Origin: Pseudomonas sp. RIT-PI-r
GTDB taxonomy: Bacteria; Pseudomonadota; Gammaproteobacteria; Pseudomonadales; Pseudomonadaceae
Assembly: GCF_001297015.1 (NCBI RefSeq)
Contig: NZ_LIGE01000018.1
Location: 124,001 to 188,000 of the forward strand
Direction of reading: 5' to 3'
Length of the DNA stretch: 64,000 bases
The position numbers were made by a program, and so were the translations under genes. A model generated the notes under the pieces. That model had not been told where the DNA came from and ran no database searches. It saw only the letters and a program-made list of their open reading frames with translations. Below, one piece after another: positions 44,976 to 52,543 of the stretch. Numbering within the stretch: position 1 is the first letter of the stretch; every line of letters starts with the position of its first letter.

Positions 44976-45656
44976 TCAGACCTGACTGATCTCAAGCACA
45001 AACGAAATTTTCTGCTGACTCGCACTCCACACATAGCGCAAATGCTTGCCCTGCTTCGGAATCGATACCGCTGGAGGTCGAAACGCGGCTACACATTCAT
45101 GGCCCGGCAGGCGAACGCTGTTGTAGAGCAGTCCCCACGCCTCGGTTTCGCGCAGTTGCCGGGCGAATAGCTGAGACGGCCCGTAAGCCTCAGGATTCGG
45201 ATTATGCAGTTCGGGGTGATCGTGGCGAATGTCGTGTAACGGTTTCATCACCCGATTAACGTAAGTCCGCATGGTCAATTCAAGGTCCGCTTCTTGGGTC
45301 GCCGCAAGAAAACGTTCCTGGTGATAACAGGTCTCGGCGATGGCAGCAGCCTGACTGCTCGCAGCGTAGTAAACGCCGAAGGTGCCGTCGCAGAAACGAC
45401 TGCGTTTGCCGATGTGGGTGAACGCAGCCATCACCGGAGTCGAGCCGGGGCCAGAGAGTCGATCTTCGGGTCGCACTCGGGCGAGAATCCCGGCCTGTTC
45501 GATCAGCCGATCGTTGGTCAGCGCTTCCAGCGCGTAGGCAACTTCCAGGTCTTCGGGATCGAGCACGTCTTCGAACAGCGCAATCGGCGGGAAGCTGCTG
45601 TTGACGATCCGATAGGCTCGCGGCCAGGCCACAACAACCAAATCGAGCGCCTTCAA
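44976..45656 (-). CDS. RES-domain toxin
   Basis: 226-residue RES toxin. Characterised relatives (MbcT, ParT, Xre-RES) degrade NAD+ or ADP-ribosylate targets. Visible family parts are AWPRAYRIVNSSFPP, GRDxL-like RPEDRLSGPGSTPVMAAFTHIG, RFCDGTFGVYYAASSQAAAIAET and the late RLPGHECVAAFRPP. The likely start is a TTG at 45656 that overlaps the antitoxin TGA stop (TTGA); a longer open frame upstream lies inside the antitoxin gene. The pair is on the minus strand, antitoxin first. Confidence 0.85.
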   Translation of the reverse strand: MKALDLVVVAWPRAYRIVNSSFPPIALFEDVLDPEDLEVAYALEALTNDRLIEQAGILARVRPEDRLSGPGSTPVMAAFTHIGKRSRFCDGTFGVYYAASSQAAAIAETCYHQERFLAATQEADLELTMRTYVNRVMKPLHDIRHDHPELHNPNPEAYGPSQLFARQLRETEAWGLLYNSVRLPGHECVAAFRPPAVSIPKQGKHLRYVWSASQQKISFVLEISQV

Positions 45657-46060
45657 CCGCGCACCCCATCGAGGTAGCGGCGTACATCGGCGATATCGAC
45701 TACGCGTCCGGCGAGCATGTAATCCAGCGCCGTTCGCCCATTGAACGGCGGCGCCGTGTTTGGGCTGCTGACCCACGTGTAAGCACGCTCGCGGCTGTTG
45801 CTGAAGATGATGCTCAACGCCTTGTGAATGCCCATCAGGTAGGAGATGCGCTCAAGGGTGTCGTTAGGCAGACGTATGTTCGGCAGGTGTTTGTATTTAT
45901 AGAACGTGGTGTTGCCAACGCCGCCGAGTAGTGTGCGTTGCTGCTCGGCGCTGCAGCCCCAGCGCTCCATGAGGTTAAAGAAGAACTTCAGCGCGACGCG
46001 ACCGGCTTCGGGGGCGTCTAGTTGTTCGCGTGGGGTGAGGGCTGGGGATGAGGTAGTCAT
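45653..46060 (-). CDS. Xre/MbcA/ParS-type antitoxin (DUF2384)
   Basis: 135 residues with an N-terminal Xre-like helical region (ALKFFFNLMERWGCSAEQQRTLLGGVGNTTFYKYKHLP) and a C-terminal DUF2384 part (LMGIHKALSIIFSN, NGRTALDYMLAGRVVDIADVRRYLDGVRG) that binds and blocks the RES toxin. Start at 46060 behind GGAGAGG. The terminal R-G tail normally inserts in the toxin active site. Confidence 0.88.
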   Translation of the reverse strand: MTTSSPALTPREQLDAPEAGRVALKFFFNLMERWGCSAEQQRTLLGGVGNTTFYKYKHLPNIRLPNDTLERISYLMGIHKALSIIFSNSRERAYTWVSSPNTAPPFNGRTALDYMLAGRVVDIADVRRYLDGVRG

Positions 46061-46758
46061 TGAGCCTCTCCAGATTTGTCTTGCTTTGATACTAGTACAT
46101 ATACGAATAAATCGATAAAAAAACTCCGTAAGCGTATTACTGGTTACCACATTACCCATTGATTGGGATTCGGATATGACCGGATTTGAGCATTTCGTCG
46201 ACCGAATCGAACCGCTGCCGAATAGTTCGTGCTTCCAACATGGCTTGGGCAGTCTTGTCCGTAGGAATTCGTGCAATGGACGGCTGCTCTTGGATTTCAA
46301 TAACGTCGTGAAGCCTGTTGCCAACTTGGCACTCCATATCGGCCGCTTCTTGTGATGCAATCACTTCGCTTACCTCACTCAGAACTGTAGCCACAGAGAC
46401 TCGATGTCTCGACGCTGCCACTTCATCTGCTTTAACAAGTCGCCGCTATCAGCTCGGTCGCAAGTTCGCCTAGGACGCATCCACGTATTTCGCAGGCCAA
46501 AACCACTAACGTTGTCAGCCATTTCCCCGTGAAAAATCACCCCCACGCACCAAAACCACGCACTTTTTTTGACCTTCATCACCCCCACGTCACCAAAAAC
46601 CCCGATCCTGTGTCAGCCTCCAGCCATCGGCGGGGACATCGATTCGCTACTAAACCCGCGACAACTATGCTCAGGTACAGGAATATACCCAGCATATGGC
46701 CGCCGGATCGGCAGTCTCGTAACCAACAATACCCAGCCCACTTTAGAGGGCATTACCC
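46061..46758. other. Gap with fragmentary ORFs upstream of the LysR gene
   Basis: About 700 bp, AT-richer than average, with one doubtful small ORF at 46152-46421 and the LysR promoter. It looks like a decayed accessory segment. Confidence 0.45.
46152..46421 (-). pseudogene. Doubtful small ORF with RelB/DinJ-like tail
   Basis: 89 codons. The C-terminal TAQAMLEARTIRQRFDSVDEMLKSGH resembles the toxin-binding tail of RelB/DinJ antitoxins, but the upstream part lacks the expected ribbon-helix-helix. It may be a decayed antitoxin or a chance frame. Confidence 0.3.
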
Positions 46759-47685
46759 ATGGATAGCAGAACCTTACGCAACCTCATGCGCATCGTGCAG
46801 ACCGGCTCGTTGTCGGCCGCAGCCGAGCATTCGTGCCTGACTGTGCAGGCGTTGGCCGCGCAGTTGAACAAGGTCGAAGAGCAGTTCGGTTTCCGCTTGT
46901 TTCGTCGTTCCAACAAAGGGCTGACGCTGACGCCGCAAGGCTCTGAGTTGACGCCGTATATGGACAAAGTGCTGATTGCCACGCGACAGATGGAAGAAAA
47001 GGTCGAGGCGCTGAAAGTGCCGGGCCAGCGCACGTTGAAGGTTGCGTTGAACAACACGTTGTCGACTGACTTCAACCGGCGAATGATCGGACGCCTGATC
47101 GAGGTGTTTCCCGATTATCAGATGGAATTCAGCTACGCCGAGTCGATGGAAAATCTCAGCAAGCTGAAGAACGAAGACTTTGACCTCGCGGTGCTGATCG
47201 GTCCGCAGCGTCCGGGTTTGCCGAGCATTGTCTTGCCGGATGTGCAGGTGCAGGTGGTCGGTGCGCATTGCGGTCAGGAGAATGATCCGCTGACGTTGCT
47301 GGGCAACAAGTTTCAGGTGCGTCCTGCGGAAGATTGTCCGTATTCCCACAGCTTTTTGCGTTTTCTCGACGCCGGGCTGGGCAATCACGAGAACGGTCAG
47401 CGCATGGTCTATTCGTGCAGTGAAACGCTGACGTTGTCGTTGATCACGCAGATGGACGCGGTCGGCATGGTCTCGCGTGAGGCCGCGCAGAAGAACGGCC
47501 TGACGATTTTCCCTGGTTTCGAGGATTTCCTCGAAGTGCGCCTGGCGGTGAACAATCCGGAGCTGTCGAACCAGGCGTTGAATGATGTCGTCGATCTGCC
47601 ACTACATGAACGAGCCGAGCGCAATGTACGCAGCCGTCCCAACCGCCACACTGAGAAAGAGGTTTTTGCTGAAATACGCACATAA
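46759..47685 (+). CDS. LysR-type transcriptional regulator
   Basis: 308 residues. N-terminal winged HTH (MDSRTLRNLMRIVQTGSLSAAAE... LTVQALAAQLNKVEEQFG) and a substrate-binding domain (about 92-290). Its last 84 bases overlap the convergent azlD gene. Convergent rather than divergent to the dioxygenase-azlCD operon, so a regulatory link to it is possible but not shown. Confidence 0.92.
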   Translation: MDSRTLRNLMRIVQTGSLSAAAEHSCLTVQALAAQLNKVEEQFGFRLFRRSNKGLTLTPQGSELTPYMDKVLIATRQMEEKVEALKVPGQRTLKVALNNTLSTDFNRRMIGRLIEVFPDYQMEFSYAESMENLSKLKNEDFDLAVLIGPQRPGLPSIVLPDVQVQVVGAHCGQENDPLTLLGNKFQVRPAEDCPYSHSFLRFLDAGLGNHENGQRMVYSCSETLTLSLITQMDAVGMVSREAAQKNGLTIFPGFEDFLEVRLAVNNPELSNQALNDVVDLPLHERAERNVRSRPNRHTEKEVFAEIRT

Positions 47686-47919
47686 CAACGTCGGAATCGC
47701 AGCATAGAATTCCGGGCGATCGAGCTGTATGTGCTGATCCTTGATCAACAAGGGAGTCAGGCTGATCGCAGCGACGATCGCCACCGGCAAGTATTCCAGC
47801 GCCCGCGCGATAAACGGCGGCCAGTGCTCGGTATTGACTTGCAGGGGCAAGGCGCGCGGCAGGAAGGTCACGGCCATCATCAGCGCGACCACCAGAATCA
47901 GGAACGTTTGGTCAGGCAT
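47602..47919 (-). CDS. azlD: Branched-chain amino-acid exporter subunit AzlD
   Basis: 105-residue membrane protein with four hydrophobic segments (FLILVVALMMAVTFLPRALP start is typical). Small partner of AzlC in BCAA/amino-acid-analogue efflux. Overlaps azlC by 22 bases. Confidence 0.9.
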   Translation of the reverse strand: MPDQTFLILVVALMMAVTFLPRALPLQVNTEHWPPFIARALEYLPVAIVAAISLTPLLIKDQHIQLDRPEFYAAIPTLLCAYFSKNLFLSVAVGTAAYIALGSFM

Positions 47920-48614
47920 ACACCCACTCCGCAGCCCACAAACGTGGCAATAAACACATTGAACGGCGAGCTACCGACCAGACTCAGCGCGCCCATGCAC
48001 AGCACGGCAGCGGCGGCAGCGATGAGCTTGTTGCGGGTGTTGCACAGCGACACCAGCACGTAGAGCATCATTGCGGTGAGGGCGTAATCAAGCTGATATT
48101 TGATCAGGTGCGCGGCATATTGCGCGCAGACCGCGCCGAGCAAACCACCGAGCACCCATGAGGTGTGGCAGAACAGGTTGAAGCCGATCAGATAACGCAC
48201 GTTGACCGGTGCGCCGGTGCCGAGTTTCACACTGTGGAAAGCGAAGGATTCATCGGTCAGGCCACCGGCGTAAGCCCAGCGCTCCATACGGCTCAGCCCC
48301 AATGTACGCAGGGCCTTGGCCATGTATACCGACATCAGCATGTGTCGCGCGTTGATCAGGAACGTGGTCAACACGATGGTGGTCAGCGACGCTCCACTTG
48401 AGATCAGCGCCAACGCGGCGAATTGCGATGCGCCGGCATACACGAACAAGCACATCGCCACCGGCAGCCACATCGGCAGACCCGCGTTGACGGCCATCAG
48501 CCCGAACACGAATGACACCGTGAAATATCCGGCGACCACCGGGCTGGCTTCGGCAAACGTGCGCGATGGCTGTTGGGCAGCCATCAACGGCGCACTGCCG
48601 GACGTTTCATTCAT
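47898..48614 (-). CDS. azlC: Branched-chain amino-acid exporter subunit AzlC
   Basis: 238-residue inner-membrane protein with about seven hydrophobic segments. SPVVAGYFTVSFVFGLMAVNAGLP and YAGASQFAALALI with FLINARHMLMS are AzlC signatures. It starts in a four-base overlap (ATGA) with the GNAT gene. The pair exports leucine or analogues in characterised cases. Confidence 0.93.
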   Translation of the reverse strand: MNETSGSAPLMAAQQPSRTFAEASPVVAGYFTVSFVFGLMAVNAGLPMWLPVAMCLFVYAGASQFAALALISSGASLTTIVLTTFLINARHMLMSVYMAKALRTLGLSRMERWAYAGGLTDESFAFHSVKLGTGAPVNVRYLIGFNLFCHTSWVLGGLLGAVCAQYAAHLIKYQLDYALTAMMLYVLVSLCNTRNKLIAAAAAVLCMGALSLVGSSPFNVFIATFVGCGVGVCLTKRS

Positions 48615-49078
48615 AGATCCCTCTCAAATGTCCGTTCGCCATGGGGCTCGCAAAAACCCTGGGCAGTCCAAAAACGCTTGCCCGCGAGGTTAGCATCATC
48701 GACGAACAGGAACATCCGCAACACGCCGACCCGTTTCATGTCGGACGATGCCGCTTCAACCAGACGTTGTCCGACGCCCTGGCTGCGATAGCGCGGGCTG
48801 ACGGCCAGATGATTGATCGTGCCGCGACTGCCGAGCATGCCGCCCAGTACCGCACCGACGATTTCGCCAGCGATGTCGAAGGCGAGATACGACGTGGTGG
48901 TTTTCTGGATCAACACGCCGCGCAAGCACTTGGCGTCCTGCCATTCGCAGAAGGACACTTCGTCGAACTGGCGGAAGAAGCGCTCCATGCGCTGCGCGTC
49001 CTTGGCCGTGGCGCGTCGCAGCACCACCGGCGTCGAGCACTCGACGCCATCGATTGGGGTGATCTGATTAGCGAACAA
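48611..49078 (-). CDS. GNAT-family N-acetyltransferase
   Basis: About 155 residues. The acetyl-CoA loop is AVSPRYRSQGVGQRLVEAA and the strand INHLAVSP precedes it. The start is uncertain: TTG at 49078 (overlapping the dioxygenase stop by 11 bases) or GTG at 49027/49024. It sits between a dioxygenase and azlC with overlapping ends, so it probably acts on the same amino acid or analogue. Confidence 0.8.
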   Translation of the reverse strand: MFANQITPIDGVECSTPVVLRRATAKDAQRMERFFRQFDEVSFCEWQDAKCLRGVLIQKTTTSYLAFDIAGEIVGAVLGGMLGSRGTINHLAVSPRYRSQGVGQRLVEAASSDMKRVGVLRMFLFVDDANLAGKRFWTAQGFCEPHGERTFERDL

Positions 49079-49814
49079 TGTCGAAAGCGGTCCCGGGCCG
49101 CGAGAAGGAAATCGCCAGAATCTGCCGGTACGCCATGGCATGGGTGTTCGTATTACGCGCCGGGGTCACGTAGTGGCGCATATCGCGATCAAGGAAGTAG
49201 GTGGTGTCGAGAATTTCCTGATAAGTGGTCGACGCCAGTTGATGCTCATGGATGTCGTACAGACGACTCTCCGCACCCTCGACATTGTTGCGGCCCCAGA
49301 AGTGCACACCGCTGAACGGGTAACCGTCACAGTGAATCCCTTCCGGGGTGATTTCCAGTTGCTTGCCCGGTTTGATCTCGATGCGGATCTGATGGATCTG
49401 GCATTGCCAGATTTCATCGTGCAGCTCTTCCGGCAGCACGCTTTTGTACACTTCGAAATCGGTGTCGATCAGGCTGCGCATCACCGGTGAAGTGATCACT
49501 TCATCGGAGAAGTCCTGGAAGTGTCGTACCAGACCGCCAACGTAGGCGTTGTTCTCTTTCGATTGCACGTACGCGCGATGCTCAAGTTGCGTCAGCTCGC
49601 GGGTTTTCGGGTTGTACTCAAAGTCGCTGTAACGACGGTAACGCATGCCGGCTTCGGCCTGACCGTAGTAACTGTCAGGCTCCATGTTTTCCCAACTTTT
49701 GGTCAGTCTGACGAAGTCGGCGAAATGACCGTAGAGATTGAAGTCACCACCCTGGACGTTGACAAATTTGTCGCGCCGTAGCGATTCGCCCACTTCTCTG
49801 TTCAAAACGATCAT
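49068..49814 (-). CDS. 2-oxoglutarate/Fe(II) dioxygenase (PF10014 type, amino-acid hydroxylase-like)
   Basis: 248-residue protein resembling the family that includes L-isoleucine 4-hydroxylase (IDO). The metal motif is His161-Cys-Asp163 (GIHCDGY) and the distal His is probably His214 (RDMRHYVTP), with Arg220 a candidate 2-oxoglutarate ligand. GGENxxG-like family segments appear as SGVHFWGRNNVEGAESRLYD. ATG at 49814 with GGAGAA. First gene of a four-gene operon with overlapping ends (dioxygenase, GNAT, azlC, azlD). Predicted role: hydroxylation of a free amino acid, then export. Substrate not determinable here. Confidence 0.8.
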   Translation of the reverse strand: MIVLNREVGESLRRDKFVNVQGGDFNLYGHFADFVRLTKSWENMEPDSYYGQAEAGMRYRRYSDFEYNPKTRELTQLEHRAYVQSKENNAYVGGLVRHFQDFSDEVITSPVMRSLIDTDFEVYKSVLPEELHDEIWQCQIHQIRIEIKPGKQLEITPEGIHCDGYPFSGVHFWGRNNVEGAESRLYDIHEHQLASTTYQEILDTTYFLDRDMRHYVTPARNTNTHAMAYRQILAISFSRPGTAFDIVR

Positions 49815-49990
49815 TACCAAATTCTCCGCTGCATTGAGCGGCCTAATCTATTAGGTGGAGAATTTGCGTCCATGAGAAAGAATTTCAGGCATTTAAAGCC
49901 CTGTTTGAAACGGCGTTTGCAGCCACCTTAAAACAACTTTCACATGACAAAAACACGGGTTTTTTCCGGTTTTCATCGAAAACCCGTCGA

Positions 49991-50019
49991 AAAAAAACCC
50001 CGAACCAGTCGGGGTTTTT
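49991..50019. terminator. oprD-type porin gene terminator
   Basis: A-tract, stem ACCCCGA/TCGGGGT with five-base loop, then T-tract. Works in both directions; on the minus strand it follows the porin stop at 50047. Confidence 0.9.
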
Positions 50020-50046
50020 CTCAAGTTTCTTACACTTGATCGATCA

Positions 50047-51333
50047 TCAGAAGATGTTGATCGGGTAATCCACGAACACACGCAGTTCGTTACCGCTGAC
50101 GTTGTACTCGCTGGATTTCTGCGAAACACGCAGGATCGAGCTGCGCAGTTTCACGCTCAGGTCTTTGGCCGGGCCAGACTGCACGACGTATTTGAACTGG
50201 TTGAAGATCTCGCGCTCGGTACCGCCTTCGCTGGTGGAGGTGGTGATATTGTCGCCACGCACGTAAGCGAAGTTGTAGCTCAGGCCCGGTACGCCGAATG
50301 CGCCGAAGTCCAGGCCGTAGCCCAGCTGCCAGCTGCGTTCGTCTTCAGCGTTGAAGTCGGACCAGTACGAGTTGGCCAGGTAGATGGTGTTGCCACCGTC
50401 GCCGACACGACCTTGTTCTTTCTGGTAACCGCCGTAGGCATAGCCCAGGTTGCTGTCACCGGTAGAGCGCTGGTGCGCCACGGTGAACGAGTGCGGGCCG
50501 GTGGCGAAAGTCGCTGCCAGGCTCCAGATCTTGTTGTCATCACCGGTAGCACCGCTTTCGCGGACATAGGAGTTGTCCAGCTTGGTGCGGTAGCCGTTGA
50601 AGTCCAGGGTCAGGGACTGATCCTTGTCGATCGGGAACACGTAGTTGGCGTTCACGTATTGCTTCTTCAACACGTCTTCAACGTCGGAAGCGTACAGCGC
50701 GCCTTTGAAGTGTTCGGTGAACTGGTAGCTACCGCCCAACACGTTGATCGACTTCAGACCACCGCTGTCACGGCCTTCAGCGCTCTTGCGCGACTCGGCG
50801 GTGAAACGACCGGCGTTCAGCTCCAGGCCTTTGATCTCTTTAGAAGTGATCAAGGTACCGGTGTAGCTTTCCGGCAGCAGTCGCGAATTGTCGTAGTTCA
50901 GCACCGGCAGCGCCGGCATCTGGTCACCGTAAGTCAGGGTGGTGCTGGACAGACGGAATTTGACCGCCGCGCCGCCCTTGGACAGGTCGTTAGCCGGCTT
51001 GCCGCTGTCACCACGCTTGAAGAAGTCGATACCGCCAGCACCGCTGCGATCTTCGCTACGCTCCAGGTTCAGTGCGTACAGACCGAAGGCGTCAACACCG
51101 ACACCGATGGTGCCTTGAGTGAAACCGGACGAGAACGTACCGATGGCCGCTTGGCCCCATTCGGATTTGTCGGCGTTGCCGTCTTTGTAGTCACGATTGA
51201 TGTAGGCATTGCGCAGCAGCACTTTGAGGCTGCTGTCTTCAACAAAACCCTTGGATTCGGCCTGGTCGTTAGCCATGGCCTGAGTGGCGCTCAACATCCC
51301 CAATGCGATCAGACTGATCCGCTTGTTCAACAT
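50047..51333 (-). CDS. OprD-family outer-membrane porin
   Basis: 428 residues with signal peptide (ending QAMAND) and an 18-strand OprD/Occ-type barrel, ending in aromatic FVDYPINIF. Such porins take up amino acids or aromatic acids. Start chosen by the signal peptide (MLNKRISLIALGML) with AAGGAAA upstream; the open frame before it is noise. Confidence 0.93.
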   Translation of the reverse strand: MLNKRISLIALGMLSATQAMANDQAESKGFVEDSSLKVLLRNAYINRDYKDGNADKSEWGQAAIGTFSSGFTQGTIGVGVDAFGLYALNLERSEDRSGAGGIDFFKRGDSGKPANDLSKGGAAVKFRLSSTTLTYGDQMPALPVLNYDNSRLLPESYTGTLITSKEIKGLELNAGRFTAESRKSAEGRDSGGLKSINVLGGSYQFTEHFKGALYASDVEDVLKKQYVNANYVFPIDKDQSLTLDFNGYRTKLDNSYVRESGATGDDNKIWSLAATFATGPHSFTVAHQRSTGDSNLGYAYGGYQKEQGRVGDGGNTIYLANSYWSDFNAEDERSWQLGYGLDFGAFGVPGLSYNFAYVRGDNITTSTSEGGTEREIFNQFKYVVQSGPAKDLSVKLRSSILRVSQKSSEYNVSGNELRVFVDYPINIF

Positions 51334-51410
51334 TTTGTTTTCCTTATTACGGGTTGAAACGCGCTGTGTCGAACGGCTGAAACGGCGCTTTTGCACTCTT
51401 CTTTTCACCC

Positions 51411-51452
51411 CGAAACAAAAAGGCCCGCCCACGATAACGTGATGGCGGGCCT
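51411..51452 (-). terminator. DsbA-family gene terminator
   Basis: Stem AGGCCCGCC/GGCGGGCCT (51421-51452) followed on the minus strand by TTTTTGTTTC. It separates the DsbA-family gene from oprD-type porin. Confidence 0.8.
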
Positions 51453-51630
51453 GCTCCTTAATTTTGAGTCATGGCGGTTGGCCACAGGCGTTGGCCCGAA
51501 TCGTAGCCGCGCCCTCAACTATGTGTCAATTTCAAGAATCGTCTTTAAATAGGTAAAAAACGTCTAAGAAACGTAAATTTTTCGCTGAGTCCTTGCACGG
51601 AAATGCGCACTTCCAGTGAATTCGGTGGTG

Positions 51631-52299
51631 TTAAACGCATCCGTCCAAACGACACAGCACAGGCTTTTCGTGTGTCTCATCGACCTTGATCGACTGTTTC
51701 AACCAATCAGCGAAGACTTGCGGCTTGCCCAGCCATGGACTGATATCGAGTAACTTGAATTGACCGTTGTCCTCCAAGGCGAAGGTTGGAAAACCCTGAC
51801 CGCCCAGTTGCGCCAGCAACTGGCGAGTGGCTTTTATGTGCGCCTGGCTATCAACAGCTTCAAACACGATGTGGAAGTTTTCCTGTGCATAACCCAGCTG
51901 CATGGCCAGTTCCAACAGTACAGTTGAATCGGCAATTCGCCGCCCTTCTACATAGTGCGCAGTCTGCAACCGCCCCAGCATCTGTAGCCCGCCTGCGTTA
52001 ATTGACTCGGCCGCCATCACGGCGGCAATTGGCGGCGTCGAATCGAAAACCGCTGAGTGATCGCGCAGCAAGCCGTCGAAGTACGCCTCGCCGAAAGGCT
52101 GTCCGGTGTATTCGGCAATGCGCCGGTCGTGAGGCATGACGTAATTGCGCAATTGCGGCGAAACACTCTGACGATTGGCGCCGCTCATCATCCCGCCGCC
52201 GTGGGCGACTACCGGCAGCACCTGCTGCGCGGCGTGCATCAGCGGTTTTGCGCCATAGCACCAGCCGCACAACGGATCGTAAATGTAGTGAAGGATCAT
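51631..52299 (-). CDS. DsbA-family thioredoxin-fold protein (FrnE/COG3531 type)
   Basis: 222 residues, no signal peptide. CGWC at 11-14 is the redox site; GGQGFPTFAL contains the cis-Pro. Predicted cytosolic disulfide reductase/isomerase. Divergent from the TonB receptor. Confidence 0.9.
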   Translation of the reverse strand: MILHYIYDPLCGWCYGAKPLMHAAQQVLPVVAHGGGMMSGANRQSVSPQLRNYVMPHDRRIAEYTGQPFGEAYFDGLLRDHSAVFDSTPPIAAVMAAESINAGGLQMLGRLQTAHYVEGRRIADSTVLLELAMQLGYAQENFHIVFEAVDSQAHIKATRQLLAQLGGQGFPTFALEDNGQFKLLDISPWLGKPQVFADWLKQSIKVDETHEKPVLCRLDGCV

Positions 52300-52494
52300 T
52301 GGAAAACTCCGGCAGGAACCTGGGAAAAAGCGATGCCGACAGACTAGTGCTCGCGGCGTTGCGGAAAAACGCTGATATGGCTTTCAGTCTGTTTCCTGAA
52401 TCGGTCGAATGGTCCGAGCGGCCTGACTGTGTCCACTCAGACATAAGTTGAAACAATCCGACACAAGAACTTTTAGCGAATTATTAACGGAAGT

Positions 52495-52514
52495 AAATGC
52501 AAAGCATTACCATT
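52495..52514 (+). promoter_or_regulatory. Fur-box-like site
   Basis: AAATGCAAAGCATTACCATT resembles the Fur box (repeats of NATAAT-type half sites, AATG.AA..ATT.CATT) and lies 30 bases before the TonB receptor start. Suggests iron repression. Confidence 0.6.
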
Positions 52515-52543
52515 CGCGCACTCGAATTCCTTCACCCTTTCGG

